In this document: piece after piece, positions 13,417 through 13,434 of the stretch
Layout: every line of letters starts with the position of its first letter
Position numbering within the stretch: the first letter of the stretch is position 1
Program-made: the position numbers and the translations under genes
The notes under the pieces: generated by a model
Databases searched by the model: none
The model's input: only the letters and a program-made list of their open reading frames with translations
Told to the model about the DNA's origin: nothing
NCBI GenBank assembly: GCA_964437425.1
Contig: CAYTGO010000079.1
Coordinates: 1-13,434 of the forward strand
Source: Scalindua sp964437425
GTDB taxonomy: Bacteria; Planctomycetota; Brocadiia; Brocadiales; Scalinduaceae
Direction of reading: 5' to 3'
DNA length: 13,434 bases

Positions 13417-13434
13417 TTGTTTACTTCTCTCGAA

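Noticed and set aside
1..13434. CRISPR arrays, tRNA or rRNA genes, insertion sequences, attachment sites
   Set aside because: No spaced direct repeats, tRNA-like or rRNA-like sequence, transposase frames or terminal inverted repeats were seen on reading the window by eye.

Overview
The window most likely comes from an anammox planctomycete (Brocadiales: Scalindua, Brocadia, Kuenenia or Jettenia type). The evidence is an octaheme hydroxylamine-oxidoreductase-family protein next to a c554-like multiheme cytochrome, AT-rich DNA and Shine-Dalgarno sites of ordinary bacterial type. The assignment rests on gene content only; no rRNA or other phylogenetic marker is present. Every gene except one lies on the minus strand.

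Layout in the direction of minus-strand transcription, from right to left. (1) 13416-10352: a membrane-anchored multiheme cytochrome c with a c554-like C-terminal half, then an octaheme HAO-family protein with a signal peptide and a C-terminal membrane anchor. The pair ends at a perfect 20-bp palindrome followed by a T-tract, a strong intrinsic terminator. (2) 10105-2993: a flavoprotein of the geranylgeranyl-reductase-like FAD family (459 aa), a 910-aa protein that is a head-to-tail fusion of two such modules, a large dCache/HAMP/PAS sensor histidine kinase and a stand-alone receiver-domain response regulator. The first three are separated by only 15 and 9 bp and almost certainly form an operon; the regulator follows after 126 bp. 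(3) 2375-2893, plus strand: a small MOSC-domain protein, convergent with the response regulator. (4) 2159-1: an orphan KorD-type two-cluster ferredoxin, then hslV and hslU (hslU runs off the left edge), which overlap by 13 bp.

How the genes may work together. The cytochrome pair looks like a small electron-transfer unit for hydroxylamine, hydrazine or NO chemistry: an HAO-type catalytic protein delivering electrons to, or taking them from, a membrane-tethered c554-like relay on the positive side of an energy-conserving membrane. The flavoprotein operon is separately terminated and probably separately promoted. Its substrate is unknown. The family suggests reduction of isoprenoid or other alkyl chains, or quinone-level redox chemistry, and the co-transcribed kinase and receiver suggest signal-dependent control. 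The most unusual feature is three homologous flavoprotein modules in a row, two of them carrying a matched set of extra cysteines that could hold an Fe-S cluster. HslVU and the MOSC protein are housekeeping or accessory genes with no evident link to the rest.
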